Part shown: positions 1 through 7,769 of the stretch, one piece after another
How positions within the stretch are numbered: the first letter of the stretch is position 1
How the letters are laid out: each line of letters opens with the position of its first letter
Assembly (NCBI RefSeq): GCF_037442045.1
Contig: NZ_JBBIRC010000007.1
Coordinates: forward strand, 1 to 41,061
Reading direction: 5' to 3'
Source of the DNA: Ferroplasma sp037442045
GTDB taxonomy: Archaea > Thermoplasmatota > Thermoplasmata > Thermoplasmatales > Thermoplasmataceae
DNA length: 41,061 nucleotides
The notes under the pieces: generated by a model
Databases searched by the model: none
The model's input: only the letters and a program-made list of their open reading frames with translations
What the model was told of the DNA's origin: nothing
Translations under genes and position numbers: made by a program

Positions 1-417
1 ACAAGTGCTTCTGACCTAAAGTCAATTTCAAAACTCAATGAAGAAATAAGCGCCAAATCGAAATCTATTTCTGAACTTGAAGCAAAAAATAAAGAATTAG
101 AAAATAATATGAAAGAAATTTTTGCCACAAACCGTGAACAGGCATCGAAAATTTCATCGCTTCAGAATGAAGTTAAGGGAAAAAGTAAAACTATTGGGGA
201 AATGGAAATTAACAATTATGAATTGAGCCAAAATATAAAAACACGCGAAATAAATGAAAGGAATTTAAAGGATACAATAGAATTGCTGGCCGCTGCAAAT
301 GACAACTTCAAAGTTCTCCTAGAAAAATACCGTTTTCTGGTTGAAAACAATATAACATTAAAGAAACGCACATTATCCACAAAAAAATCAACTAAAGCAA
401 AGAAAAGTGAACCATAG
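1..417 (+). CDS. Coiled-coil protein, C-terminal part (5' end outside window)
   Basis: The reading frame is open from base 1 to the TAG at 415-417, so only the last 138 residues are visible. An internal ATG at 109 is probably not the start. The sequence is almost entirely charged, heptad-like helix rich in Lys, Glu, Asn, Ser and Ile/Leu, typical of a long coiled coil. Residues about 9-33 and 51-75 of the visible part match with an exact 42-residue offset (KSKSISELE against KSKTIGEME), which is six heptads. The tail is very basic (KKRTLSTKKSTKAKKSEP). No catalytic motif is visible. It may be a structural, SMC-like or DNA-associated protein, but the function is not known. It converges on the metal regulator gene across a gap of about 60 bases. 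Confidence 0.75.
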   Translation, partial: TSASDLKSISKLNEEISAKSKSISELEAKNKELENNMKEIFATNREQASKISSLQNEVKGKSKTIGEMEINNYELSQNIKTREINERNLKDTIELLAAANDNFKVLLEKYRFLVENNITLKKRTLSTKKSTKAKKSEP

Positions 418-477
418 GCTGATATTGAGAAATTATAAAAATAATCTATCTAATTATTATTATTTACTTATTTATAA

Positions 478-1116
478 TTATTTAACAAGTCTTATTGTTT
501 TTGCCCATGGAAGAGATAGTTTAAGCTCGCCATTTGCATTTGAAAGCACAGTAACATTATTAACTATAATATTTACATCTGTGCCTGGATACATTCCCAG
601 ATCTGCTAGCTGTTTAAGTATTCCACTATTTTCGTATACAATTCTATTGATCCTATATTTTCCCGGTGTTGCTACCCTCGCATTTACATCTTTTACCTCT
701 CCATTCAAGTAAATCATATTCCCATGCGGGCATTTAACTGGATTGCCAAGGTTTCTAGCAAATGTTTCAAAATATTTATCATCTATTGTATGTTCGATAT
801 CCATCACTGCCGAATGTGAGTATTCCCATGGCACTTCAAGCATCTTAACTGCAAAAACTTCAGAAATTCTGTGTTTTTTTATAATTGGAATGGCCATGAT
901 ATAGCCCTGTGGTGTCAGGCAGATATTTCTGTTATTCCTGGTTATTATATTTCTCTTTTCCAGTTTAGAAAGGTATTCAGAAGCAGTGGCCATTGATACA
1001 TTTAAGTCCTTGCTTATTTGATTTTCATTAGCTGAAGAGAACGCCTCGCATAATGAGTAAATTGTTTTAACATAATCTTCTTCATTATTTTTGAAATTCA
1101 TAGATATAAATTCCAT
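478..1116 (-). CDS. DtxR/MntR-family metal-dependent transcriptional regulator
   Basis: A metal-sensing repressor that would bind promoter DNA when loaded with Fe2+ or Mn2+. It has an N-terminal winged helix, a dimerization and metal-binding helix region, and a C-terminal FeoA/SH3-like domain over about the last 70 residues. Numbering from the longer TTG start at 1140, likely ligands are Asp22, His90, Glu116 and His117 (DIEH), followed by the family motif CPHGN. The position equal to DtxR Cys102 or MntR Glu99 is Met113, and the MntR Glu11 position is Lys25. I prefer the ATG at 1116 because a TATA-like stretch lies about 25-30 bases before it; the TTG at 1140 and the ATG at 1101 are alternatives. 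It is divergent from a peroxiredoxin gene, which fits iron and redox control. The family is clear; the metal is uncertain. Confidence 0.9.
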   Translation of the reverse strand: MEFISMNFKNNEEDYVKTIYSLCEAFSSANENQISKDLNVSMATASEYLSKLEKRNIITRNNRNICLTPQGYIMAIPIIKKHRISEVFAVKMLEVPWEYSHSAVMDIEHTIDDKYFETFARNLGNPVKCPHGNMIYLNGEVKDVNARVATPGKYRINRIVYENSGILKQLADLGMYPGTDVNIIVNNVTVLSNANGELKLSLPWAKTIRLVK

Positions 1117-1368
1117 ATAACTAATTAAATTTTCTGTCAATTATCTATATTGTGTGGCTATAATTTTATTAAAAAGAAGGCAGCATTCAAATGAAGTTAT
1201 GCATAATATTATGATAAAATGCCATGGTAATTTCACAGTTACTGCATTATTTAATTTTAAATAGCCTTTTCCTGATATATGAAATTATTGGCTGCATTAT
1301 GTTTTTATTTATACCTTGCTTAAAAGGATTAAATTAATATAAGATATAATTATCCAATATTGATAAAA
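1117..1368. promoter_or_regulatory. Divergent promoter region between metal regulator and peroxiredoxin
   Basis: About 250 non-coding bases separate two divergent genes. On the plus side an A/T-rich TATA-like stretch (about 1337-1350) sits roughly 25 bases before the peroxiredoxin ATG, as expected for a leaderless archaeal mRNA. On the minus side a TATA-like ATATAG element lies near 1146. The region could hold operators for the metal regulator, but I see no clean palindrome, so operator sites are inference only. Confidence 0.45.
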
Positions 1369-1956
1369 ATGTTACAGATAGGAGATTTAGCACCTGAATT
1401 TGAAACGGATACATACTTTCCGGAAAAGAAAGAAATAAAAAAGATTAAGCTGTCAGATTATAAAGGAAAATGGGTTATATTGACATTTTATCCAGGGGAT
1501 TTTACCTTCGTCTGCGCAACAGATATTGAGGCATTAATGGGTTCCTATGATAAATTCCTCAAGGAAGGCGCTCAGATTTTTGGAGTCAGTGAGGATTCTG
1601 TATTCTCACATAAGGCATGGTGTGATACATCCCCAAGAGTAAGCAAGAGCAAGATACCTCTGGTAGATGATTATACAAAGGAAATAGCAAAGAACTATGG
1701 ATTCCTGGATTCAAAGGGATATCAGGCACAGAGAGGCGTTGTTATAATAGACCCTGAAGGAAAAATCCAGTATGAAGCAATGTTTAACAATGGACTTGGA
1801 AAGGATGTCAGGCATATCTATGGCGCATTTATGGGATTAAAAGTACTTCATGACACACCAGAAGGGGCAGGTCATATGTGTGCAATTCCGGCAGATTGGA
1901 CTCCCGGAGAAAAACCACTGGATATAAACATAGTAAGAGATATAGGAAAATTATAA
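1369..1956 (+). CDS. 2-Cys peroxiredoxin (AhpC/TSA family)
   Basis: Reduces hydrogen peroxide and organic peroxides in the cytoplasm with a reactive cysteine. The peroxidatic Cys is in DFTFVCATD (residue 49 from this start). The conserved Arg is in QRGVVIID, and a C-terminal Cys in GHMCAIPADW (residue 171) is the likely resolving Cys of the typical 2-Cys type. A further Cys (KAWCDTS) lies mid-protein. At 195 residues it has the usual AhpC length. I chose the ATG at 1369; a TTG nine bases upstream would add MIK. It is divergent from the DtxR-type regulator and is followed by a T-rich stretch that may end transcription. A second peroxiredoxin of another subfamily is at 22.6 kb. The reductant partner is not in the window. 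Confidence 0.95.
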   Translation: MLQIGDLAPEFETDTYFPEKKEIKKIKLSDYKGKWVILTFYPGDFTFVCATDIEALMGSYDKFLKEGAQIFGVSEDSVFSHKAWCDTSPRVSKSKIPLVDDYTKEIAKNYGFLDSKGYQAQRGVVIIDPEGKIQYEAMFNNGLGKDVRHIYGAFMGLKVLHDTPEGAGHMCAIPADWTPGEKPLDINIVRDIGKL

Positions 1957-1968
1957 TTTTTTATTTTA
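1957..1968 (+). terminator. T-rich probable terminator after peroxiredoxin gene
   Basis: A run of six T, then a further T4 run, directly follows the stop codon. Archaeal RNA polymerase often stops at such U-rich tracts without a hairpin. Confidence 0.35.
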
Positions 1969-2007
1969 CAATATAAATATTTATTTATGTTATTACAATA
2001 ATCATAT

Positions 2008-3036
2008 ATGAATGGTGACGAATTATTTGATAAACTGTCTAAATTTGGGCTTTCTCCATATGAGATTAAAGTCTATAAAACGCTACTGTTAAACGGTCCT
2101 CAGACCTCTACATCAATAGTATCGACTGCCGGCGTGCCACAACCTAGAGTTTACGACCTTTTCAATAATCTTTTAAAAAAAGGATTAATAGAAATAAGCC
2201 CTGGAAAGAAGAAAATTTATAGAGCCGTACCTCCTGATATTGGGCTTAACAGAATAATAAATGAGATGGCATCATATAAAGATAATTTAACAGAATTTGT
2301 TAAAACATCTGAGCCTGAGAATACAAAATATAATCCATATCTCTGGTACATGGATAATGTAAACCTGATCAGGGAGCAGATGAAAAATATAATTATCAAT
2401 GCAGAAACAGAAATTATTGTATCACTCAGATTGCCTCTTTTGAAATATCTTGATAAGTATATAATTGAAGCAGCAGAACGCGGAGTTTCAGTCATATTAA
2501 CGGTATTTCCGGATTCGGACGGGTATGATATTACAGACATGGTAAATACAGCAGTCATCAAGAGAAGACCAGGCATATCTCCAGAAATAATAATTAAAGA
2601 CAGGGCCGAGGCAATAGTTTACGTAGATAATATAAGCACTAAAACAAAATACGCCATAGATTTTCAGGAAGAGGAAATGATACACATCATTAATTATTAT
2701 TATTACAACATTATATGGAAACCATCTATTTATATTTCAAAGTTTCAGATTAAAGATAACTGGGAATTTAAGACATCATGGATATCCTGCGAGGCAATAA
2801 ATGTTTTTATGAATAATGGGTATAAATTAACAGGCCGAGTTACTGGGGAAACTCAGAACGGTGAAATTGATATAAATGGTGCGGTAAAGGGCACGGATGT
2901 AATACCAGGTTACAAAAATTCGTTTTTGATTGAAACCGATGAAAGAGTCTTCACCGTTGGCGGCAGGTTGACAAGAATCGAGGACATAAGGCTGGAAACA
3001 TTCCAGTTAAAAGCAGAAAAAGTACAGAATAAATAA
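2008..3036 (+). CDS. TrmB-family transcriptional regulator
   Basis: A 342-residue regulator with the TrmB layout. Residues about 1-75 form a winged helix (GLSPYEIKVYKTLL, then GVPQPRVYDLFNNLLKKGLI). A middle domain about 105-225 resembles the phospholipase D-like fold used for dimerization and effector binding. A C-terminal beta-rich part about 225-342 fits the sugar-binding domain of TrmB proteins. Characterised members sense maltose, trehalose or glucose and control ABC sugar transporters or glycolysis and gluconeogenesis genes. No transporter adjoins it here; the next gene is a glycosyltransferase. It appears to be monocistronic, with an A/T-rich promoter before the ATG at 2008. The family assignment is firm; the effector and targets cannot be read from the sequence. 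Confidence 0.88.
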   Translation: MNGDELFDKLSKFGLSPYEIKVYKTLLLNGPQTSTSIVSTAGVPQPRVYDLFNNLLKKGLIEISPGKKKIYRAVPPDIGLNRIINEMASYKDNLTEFVKTSEPENTKYNPYLWYMDNVNLIREQMKNIIINAETEIIVSLRLPLLKYLDKYIIEAAERGVSVILTVFPDSDGYDITDMVNTAVIKRRPGISPEIIIKDRAEAIVYVDNISTKTKYAIDFQEEEMIHIINYYYYNIIWKPSIYISKFQIKDNWEFKTSWISCEAINVFMNNGYKLTGRVTGETQNGEIDINGAVKGTDVIPGYKNSFLIETDERVFTVGGRLTRIEDIRLETFQLKAEKVQNK

Positions 3037-3103
3037 AACTTAATTTTAATTAAGATGTTGTAAAATACAAATATTTTAAATTAAATAACTTATTACAGTT
3101 AAT

Positions 3104-3859
3104 ATGCAGTATAATGCTTCTGTTGTTATTCCGGCACTAAATGAGAAAAATAATCTTAGCAGACTTATTCCAGCTCTGGAGAAAAATAATATTGCGTCAA
3201 TATACATTATTGATGATAAATCCACGGATGGCACATCTGAACTGGTACAAAACTTTAATAACGCTCATTTTCTTCTCAGAAATGGAAGGCTTGGGCTTAT
3301 CAGTGCTGAAATAGACGGCATGAGATTGAGCGGCACGGATTATGTTGTTGTAATGGATGCTGACTTTTCTCACAATCCTGACGATGTCCCAGGAATGATC
3401 AGGCAGGCAATAGACACTTCTTCTGATCTTGTTATAGGATCTCGCTATACAGACAACGGAATAACAAATGATGAATTTATCCGTAAAATAATAAGCAGAA
3501 TTGCAAATATAATTTTCAGACTTTCTTTTGATATTGACCTTTATGACTGCACCTCCGGGTTTCGGGTATACAGCCGAAAGGCCTGTGATTTTATAGGCAA
3601 GCAGGTTGATATTGAAAACGGATATGTTGGCCAGGTCGACATCGTGAACCGTCTTGCACATAATGGATTCAAAATCACTGAGTATCCGGTTGTTTTTGTT
3701 AAAAGAACAGAGGGAAAATCAAAATTGAAAATGCGTGAAATTGTAAATTTCTTTCTTTTTGTTATTTATAACAAAAAAATATTCAGGCCCATAATAAGCA
3801 TGTCCGCACTTGTTATACTAATAATAGTCATCTCATTTTTTATTATCCGTTTTGTCTAA
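3104..3859 (+). CDS. Glycosyltransferase family 2, dolichol-phosphate mannosyltransferase-like
   Basis: Transfers a sugar from a nucleotide donor to a polyprenyl (dolichyl) phosphate at the cytoplasmic membrane, which supplies lipid-linked sugar for glycans. Visible GT-A motifs are VVIPALNEKNNL at the N terminus, IIDDKSTDGT at 35-44, the DXD-type metal motif VMDADFSHNP at about 84-92, GSRY at about 112 and SGFRVYSRKA. This set is characteristic of Dpm1-like enzymes. The C-terminal about 35 residues contain one or two hydrophobic membrane segments (FLFVIYN, then a long Ile/Val/Phe stretch). Its 3' end overlaps the convergent CoA-disulfide reductase gene by 27 bases. The sugar is uncertain: mannose is usual, but heptose or glucose is possible. 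Confidence 0.88.
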   Translation: MQYNASVVIPALNEKNNLSRLIPALEKNNIASIYIIDDKSTDGTSELVQNFNNAHFLLRNGRLGLISAEIDGMRLSGTDYVVVMDADFSHNPDDVPGMIRQAIDTSSDLVIGSRYTDNGITNDEFIRKIISRIANIIFRLSFDIDLYDCTSGFRVYSRKACDFIGKQVDIENGYVGQVDIVNRLAHNGFKITEYPVVFVKRTEGKSKLKMREIVNFFLFVIYNKKIFRPIISMSALVILIIVISFFIIRFV

Positions 3860-5149
3860 TCCAATGCTTGCAGACACTATTATCGGATCCCAAACAGGCC
3901 CATATTCCGGTTCATATCCCAGGTCATCATACATTAAATCATACAATTTCATATGCGCCGATATTGCAGTGGCAATTACATTAAGCCTCCACGCGGCATT
4001 GTCCTTTCCTATAATCTGCCCTCCTATAATTTCTTCTGTTTCTTTTCTATAAATTAGTTTCAAGAATATATCAGAACCATGCAGATAGTTGGATTTGCTC
4101 TTTGCTTTTATAAAGATGCTTCCATAATCAATTCTTGATTTGATTGCATCAGCTTCATTTACACCGGTGTACCCAACCTGATATTCAAGTACATTAATTA
4201 TAGTTGTCCCAAGGGCACCTGGAAAAATTCTTTTGTTTCCAAAAAGGTTAATTCCAATTGTCCTTCCCATCTTATTGGCAATCTGGGCAAGTGGAAAATA
4301 TCCATAATTTCCGGTAACAATATTTTTAGTTGCCACATTATCCCCTGCTGCATAAATGTCCGGGTCTGAAGTTTGCAGATAATCATTTACTTTTATCAGT
4401 TTATCTGCAGTAAGACCTATTCCTGCCTTTTCAGCCAGTTCTACTGATGGCATGATTCCAGCCGCAAAAATTATAGCTTCCGTATTAAACGTTCCTTTCC
4501 CTGTTGTTACAGAATAATTTCCATAATTTCCTGATATTGAAAGTGGCACAGAATTATATTCTATATCCTTTTGATTATCACTTAATATTGTAGTCAAAAC
4601 ATTTCCCATATCCTTATCCAGATGCGGTAATACATATTCGTGTTTTGAAATCAGTTTTACACTGTATTTATTTCCGAGCAATGAAAATAGTTCAGTTCCA
4701 AGTACTCCTGCACCTGCTATTGTTATATTTTTTAAATCAGAAATTCTCTGTTTAATTATTCTTACGTCATCCATGTTTCTCAACGTAAGGACATGACCTT
4801 TCAATATTTCAGGGACACGCGGGCTCGCACCTGTAGTAATTACAAGTTTATCGTAATAATATGTTTTATCACCTGCCACCACATATTTTTTATTTCGGTC
4901 TATTAATGTAACACTGGTTCTGGTAATAACATTAATATTCCTATTTTCTGTGAATTCACTTAAAGGATAATGAAGCAGATCTTCCATATTATCAAAATAG
5001 CCTGAAAGATAATATGGCATTCCACATTCGGCATATGAAACAAATTCCGTTTTTTCAAATACTGTTATGCTGGCATTTTTATCCATTCTTCTTGCCTTTG
5101 ATGCTGCAGACATGCCGGCAGCGCCACCTCCAATAACTATTATGTTCAT
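3833..5149 (-). CDS. FAD-dependent CoA-disulfide reductase / NADH oxidase family
   Basis: A flavoprotein of the single-cysteine class of pyridine nucleotide-disulfide oxidoreductases. The FAD motif (VIGGGAAGMSAA) is at the N terminus. The redox Cys is in YAECGMPYYLSGYF, residue 42 from this start and at the position of the catalytic Cys of CoA-disulfide reductases. A second Rossmann motif (ITIAGAGVLGTELF) binds NAD(P)H, and YAAGDN belongs to the C-terminal FAD site. The dimerization domain follows. Length, about 438 residues, is normal. Family members reduce CoA disulfide, elemental sulfur or O2. The ATG at 5149 fits the family; a TTG nine bases upstream is possible. It would suit redox balance in an aerobic iron- or sulfur-habitat acidophile. 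The exact substrate cannot be fixed from sequence. Confidence 0.92.
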   Translation of the reverse strand: MNIIVIGGGAAGMSAASKARRMDKNASITVFEKTEFVSYAECGMPYYLSGYFDNMEDLLHYPLSEFTENRNINVITRTSVTLIDRNKKYVVAGDKTYYYDKLVITTGASPRVPEILKGHVLTLRNMDDVRIIKQRISDLKNITIAGAGVLGTELFSLLGNKYSVKLISKHEYVLPHLDKDMGNVLTTILSDNQKDIEYNSVPLSISGNYGNYSVTTGKGTFNTEAIIFAAGIMPSVELAEKAGIGLTADKLIKVNDYLQTSDPDIYAAGDNVATKNIVTGNYGYFPLAQIANKMGRTIGINLFGNKRIFPGALGTTIINVLEYQVGYTGVNEADAIKSRIDYGSIFIKAKSKSNYLHGSDIFLKLIYRKETEEIIGGQIIGKDNAAWRLNVIATAISAHMKLYDLMYDDLGYEPEYGPVWDPIIVSASIGLDKTDNKK

Positions 5150-5255
5150 ATCTAACAATATTAATTGTTTATTTAAAATTAATCAAAATATCCATTAATT
5201 ATAAAAATTGATAATAATGCAATTAAATTTCAAAAGCAGATACTTTCATGCATTA

Positions 5256-5321
5256 TTATTCATCGTCTTCATCATCATCATCATCGTCGTCTTCTTCATC
5301 ATCCATTATAAAATTAGCCAT
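5256..5321 (-). CDS. 21-residue hyper-acidic miniprotein with strong ribosome binding site
   Basis: A very short reading frame, not easily found by gene callers: MANFIM followed by 15 residues that are all Asp or Glu, then TAA TAA. A perfect Shine-Dalgarno sequence, GGAGGTG (plus-strand 5327-5333), lies five bases before the ATG, and a TATA-like TTTATTAA lies near 5357-5364. The transcript would have a leader of about 15 bases. Most first genes here seem leaderless, so this leader and site point to active translation. The acidic run is coded by mixed GAT/GAC and GAA/GAG-type codons in one frame, not by a pure triplet repeat. Function unknown; a histone-mimic, metal chelator or chaperone-like acidic peptide are only guesses. 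A simple-sequence DNA tract is the alternative explanation. Confidence 0.6.
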   Translation of the reverse strand: MANFIMDDEEDDDDDDDEDDE

Positions 5322-5326
5322 TGAAG

Positions 5327-5333
5327 CACCTCC
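5327..5333 (-). promoter_or_regulatory. Shine-Dalgarno GGAGGTG of acidic miniprotein
   Basis: Seven bases complementary to the 3' end of 16S rRNA, with a five-base gap to the ATG at 5321. This is among the strongest ribosome binding sites in the window and is the main reason to accept the 21-codon frame. Confidence 0.65.
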
Positions 5334-5445
5334 AGAAACTAAATAAATATAACAGTTAATAAACCTTTTGTTTTGTTACATTCGCATTTCTATACATAAA
5401 AATTGTTACGCGAAAATATATATAAGCCAGAAAACATAAACTATT

Positions 5446-6387
5446 ATGTACAATATTGTAGAGGATAAGATTAAGGCACAATCCCTTCATGGGAATCCAC
5501 TTGGCGATGCATGGGAACGAGAAATAATAAGAATAGAAAATAATGTTGATTCCAATACTCCGGTATTTATTGGCCTACCAGGATTTTTTGGGTCTGGAAA
5601 CAGTTTCATGAATAAAAGTTACACATCCTTTGATTTCAGGGATGTACTCGAAAAGCTCGGTCAGGAATATGAATATATAATTATTTTACCAGACACAATG
5701 ACAAAGTTTGGCGGAAATCAGTTTGTTGATTCAACTGCTATAGGCAATTATAAAACCTATATAGCTGAAGATATTGTAAATTTTATACATAAATTATACG
5801 GTAAGAGGGACATTTACCTTTTTGGCAAATCATCTGGAGGTTTTGGCTCAATATCCCTTACTATGGATTATCCTGATTTGTTCAAAGGCTTTATTGATAT
5901 TTCCGGCGACTCATATTTTCAGTATTCTTATATGCAGGATTTTCCAACTGCATACAAAACGATTAAGGCAAGCACTCTAAAAGATTTTATCGAAACATAC
6001 AGAAAATCATTTACGCATAGTCAGGACGAACTTACTGCGTACAATGTAATTGCAATGGCAGCTTCATATTCACCAGATGGCCTTAATATAAATTTACCAT
6101 TCTCACTTGATACTGGAGAAATTATTAATGAAATCTGGGAAAAATGGTTGGAATTTGATCCGGTTAACAGATTAAAAACGGAAATTAATAAACTCAGGAA
6201 TAAAATCATAGTGCTCCAGACCGGAAATAAAGATGAATTTAGAATAGATATAGGGATGAATATGATCCATAAAATATTGGAAGAAAATAAAATAAAGCAT
6301 TATTACAGGGAATATGCTGCCGGACATTTCAACATTAATTATTTCTATCTGGACTCATTCCCAGAAATTCTAAAAATTTATAAATAA
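5446..6387 (+). CDS. Alpha/beta hydrolase, esterase D / enterochelin esterase-like
   Basis: A 313-residue cytoplasmic hydrolase. The nucleophile elbow is GKSSGGFGS with Ser129 as likely nucleophile. An oxyanion-hole type loop (GLPGFFGSG) lies at about 43-51. The acidic residue is probably in LQTGNKDEF (about 256-264) and the catalytic His in AAGHFNINYF near the C terminus. The pattern fits putative esterases of the esterase D/enterochelin esterase-like group, which cleave small esters or thioesters. A TATA box (AAAATATATATAAG, about 5412-5425) sits about 25 bases before the ATG, so the mRNA is probably leaderless and the start is well supported. It is a single gene between an acidic miniprotein (divergent) and a convergent membrane protein. 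No signal peptide. Substrate unknown. Confidence 0.85.
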   Translation: MYNIVEDKIKAQSLHGNPLGDAWEREIIRIENNVDSNTPVFIGLPGFFGSGNSFMNKSYTSFDFRDVLEKLGQEYEYIIILPDTMTKFGGNQFVDSTAIGNYKTYIAEDIVNFIHKLYGKRDIYLFGKSSGGFGSISLTMDYPDLFKGFIDISGDSYFQYSYMQDFPTAYKTIKASTLKDFIETYRKSFTHSQDELTAYNVIAMAASYSPDGLNINLPFSLDTGEIINEIWEKWLEFDPVNRLKTEINKLRNKIIVLQTGNKDEFRIDIGMNMIHKILEENKIKHYYREYAAGHFNINYFYLDSFPEILKIYK

Positions 6388-6404
6388 AAAATTATATTAT
6401 ATCT

Positions 6405-6710
6405 TTATCCTTTCCATATTCCGACACCAAGGCCAACAAGGAAAAGAACAAGAACAAGCGTAACTGAACCTACATGCCCAAGGCTTAATAATCCCGGAGC
6501 TTTGCTTATATTCGCATAAAAGAATTTAGATGCGTCGCTAAATGCTGTGCTTGCAGAAATATGTGGTATGAACGATAGTCCCGCATATGTAGCCAGAACA
6601 AAGGCAATAATAAGCAATATGGCCGATGTAATTCCTTTTTTAATCGCAAGTCCAAACAATAAACCATCAATCAAAGCGATAATAAGTATAACGTAACCAG
6701 ATATATCCAT
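6405..6710 (-). CDS. Small integral membrane protein, unknown function
   Basis: A 101-residue protein with three hydrophobic segments: about 4-25, 28-50 (ITSAILLIIAFVLATYAG) and 78-98 (VTLVLVLFLVGLGVGIW). Between the second and third is a loop of about 25 polar residues (ISASTAFSDASKFFYANIS). It has no recognised motif. A TATA-like ATTTATATAT about 24 bases before the ATG supports leaderless expression. It converges on the esterase-like gene with only about 17 bases between stops and is divergent from the prenyltransferase gene. The length and simple topology suggest an accessory membrane subunit, but no family was recognised. Confidence 0.7.
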   Translation of the reverse strand: MDISGYVILIIALIDGLLFGLAIKKGITSAILLIIAFVLATYAGLSFIPHISASTAFSDASKFFYANISKAPGLLSLGHVGSVTLVLVLFLVGLGVGIWKG

Positions 6711-6818
6711 AATACTTAAAACGAATTTCCATATATAAATGTTTGGATATTAAATTTCGTACCTGTTTTTCCGGTACTGTAACAAAAATATAATATTAAT
6801 GTAAATATAAACCTTTTA

Positions 6819-7631
6819 ATGAATAAATGGCTTAAGATTACACGTCCAGTAAACGGGTTTATGGGATTCTTTTCTATATATATAGTTGGATTCATAGCCG
6901 TAAATATACATATTTCTAAATTTATAGTGCCACTCACTCTGGGAGCCATAAGTGTATTTCTCGTAACTGCCGGTGGGAATATAATAAATGATATCAGTGA
7001 TATTGAAACAGATAAATATAATCATCCTGACAGGCCATTACCATCAGGAAAAATAACAAAAAACTCTGCAAGAGAGCTTGCAATAGGTTTTTTTGCTGCA
7101 GCGTTCATAATATCTATTTTTATATCAATATTGATCAGCCTTGTTGTTATAATGGCAGAGGCACTTCTTGTCAGTTATGAATTTAAAACCAAAAAAATTG
7201 GGCTTCCAGGGAATTTAACAATTAGCCTTCTGATAGGCATGATATTTCTTTACGGAGGTTTTATAACTAGCACTATTCCTGAAATGATTCTCCTGTTCCT
7301 GCTGGCATTTTTCTCAAATATGTCCAGAGAAATAATGAAGGATATTGAAGACATCAAGGGTGATTTTGATAGAGTTACGTTTCCCAAAAAATATGGAATC
7401 AAAAATGCGAAAATTGTATCAGCAGTATTTATACTCATAACAATATCCATCTCATTTCTACCATATTATTTTCACATACTATCTATATATTATCTATATG
7501 CAGTATTAATTGATGACTTCCTTTTTACCATTACATTGCTGTATTTGAATAAAAATATATCAAAAGGCGAAAAAATTTCTAAAATTGCAATGATATCGGG
7601 CATGTTTTGCTTTCTGCTCGGTGGAATTTAA
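6819..7631 (+). CDS. UbiA-family prenyltransferase, probable digeranylgeranylglyceryl phosphate synthase
   Basis: Probably adds the second geranylgeranyl chain to geranylgeranylglyceryl phosphate, an early membrane step in archaeal ether lipid synthesis. The first Asp-rich motif NDISDIETDKYNHPDRPLPS is at about 57-76 (Asp58, Asp61, Asp65). The second, SREIMKDIEDIKGD, is near 190. Both match archaeal DGGGP synthases. Seven to nine membrane helices surround them. At 270 residues it is of normal length. A TATA-like element lies about 25 bases before the ATG at 6819, so the mRNA is probably leaderless. It stands alone in this window; the lipid partner HMG-CoA reductase is at 26.4 kb. Another UbiA substrate such as a quinone head group is possible, but the motif spelling favours lipid synthesis. 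Confidence 0.85.
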   Translation: MNKWLKITRPVNGFMGFFSIYIVGFIAVNIHISKFIVPLTLGAISVFLVTAGGNIINDISDIETDKYNHPDRPLPSGKITKNSARELAIGFFAAAFIISIFISILISLVVIMAEALLVSYEFKTKKIGLPGNLTISLLIGMIFLYGGFITSTIPEMILLFLLAFFSNMSREIMKDIEDIKGDFDRVTFPKKYGIKNAKIVSAVFILITISISFLPYYFHILSIYYLYAVLIDDFLFTITLLYLNKNISKGEKISKIAMISGMFCFLLGGI

Positions 7632-7657
7632 TTTATCATTTATATTATAAAATTTGG

Positions 7658-7671
7658 GAAAATAGAAAAAA
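7658..7671 (-). terminator. T-rich probable terminator after tRNA-Ser
   Basis: On the minus strand a T6 run followed by a T4 run lies 13-26 bases past the tRNA 3' end, as expected for an archaeal U-tract terminator. Confidence 0.4.
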
Positions 7672-7683
7672 TATAAATTATAA

Positions 7684-7766
7684 CGCGGGGAATGGGATTT
7701 GAACCCATGCTCTCATTTCGAGAAACAGCTTAGCAGGCTGCCGCCGTACCACTGGGCCATCCCCGC
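7684..7766 (-). tRNA. tRNA-Ser (anticodon GCT)
   Basis: An 83-base cloverleaf. The acceptor stem GCGGGGA pairs with TCCCCGC. The anticodon arm has stem GCAGC/GCTGT (the outer pair is G-T) and loop CTGCTAA, giving anticodon GCT, which reads AGC and AGT serine codons. A long variable arm (TCTC-GAAAT-GAGA) is typical of serine tRNAs, and the T arm is ATGGG-TTCAAAT-CCCAT. The base after the acceptor stem is G, the usual serine discriminator. CCA is not encoded. No intron is seen. Its 5' end is only three bases past the stop codon of the 60-residue gene, so both are probably on one transcript. Confidence 0.97.
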
Positions 7767-7769
7767 ATC

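Noticed and set aside
407..712. Plus-strand frame of 101 codons antisense to the metal regulator gene
   Set aside because: It lies almost fully within the complement of a clear DtxR/MntR-family gene and has no promoter or ribosome site.
5256..5321. CAT/CTT-type triplets taken as a plain microsatellite
   Set aside because: The tract mixes GAC, GAT, GAA codons, sits exactly between an ATG with an ideal ribosome site and a double stop, so I kept it as a candidate gene rather than only a simple repeat.
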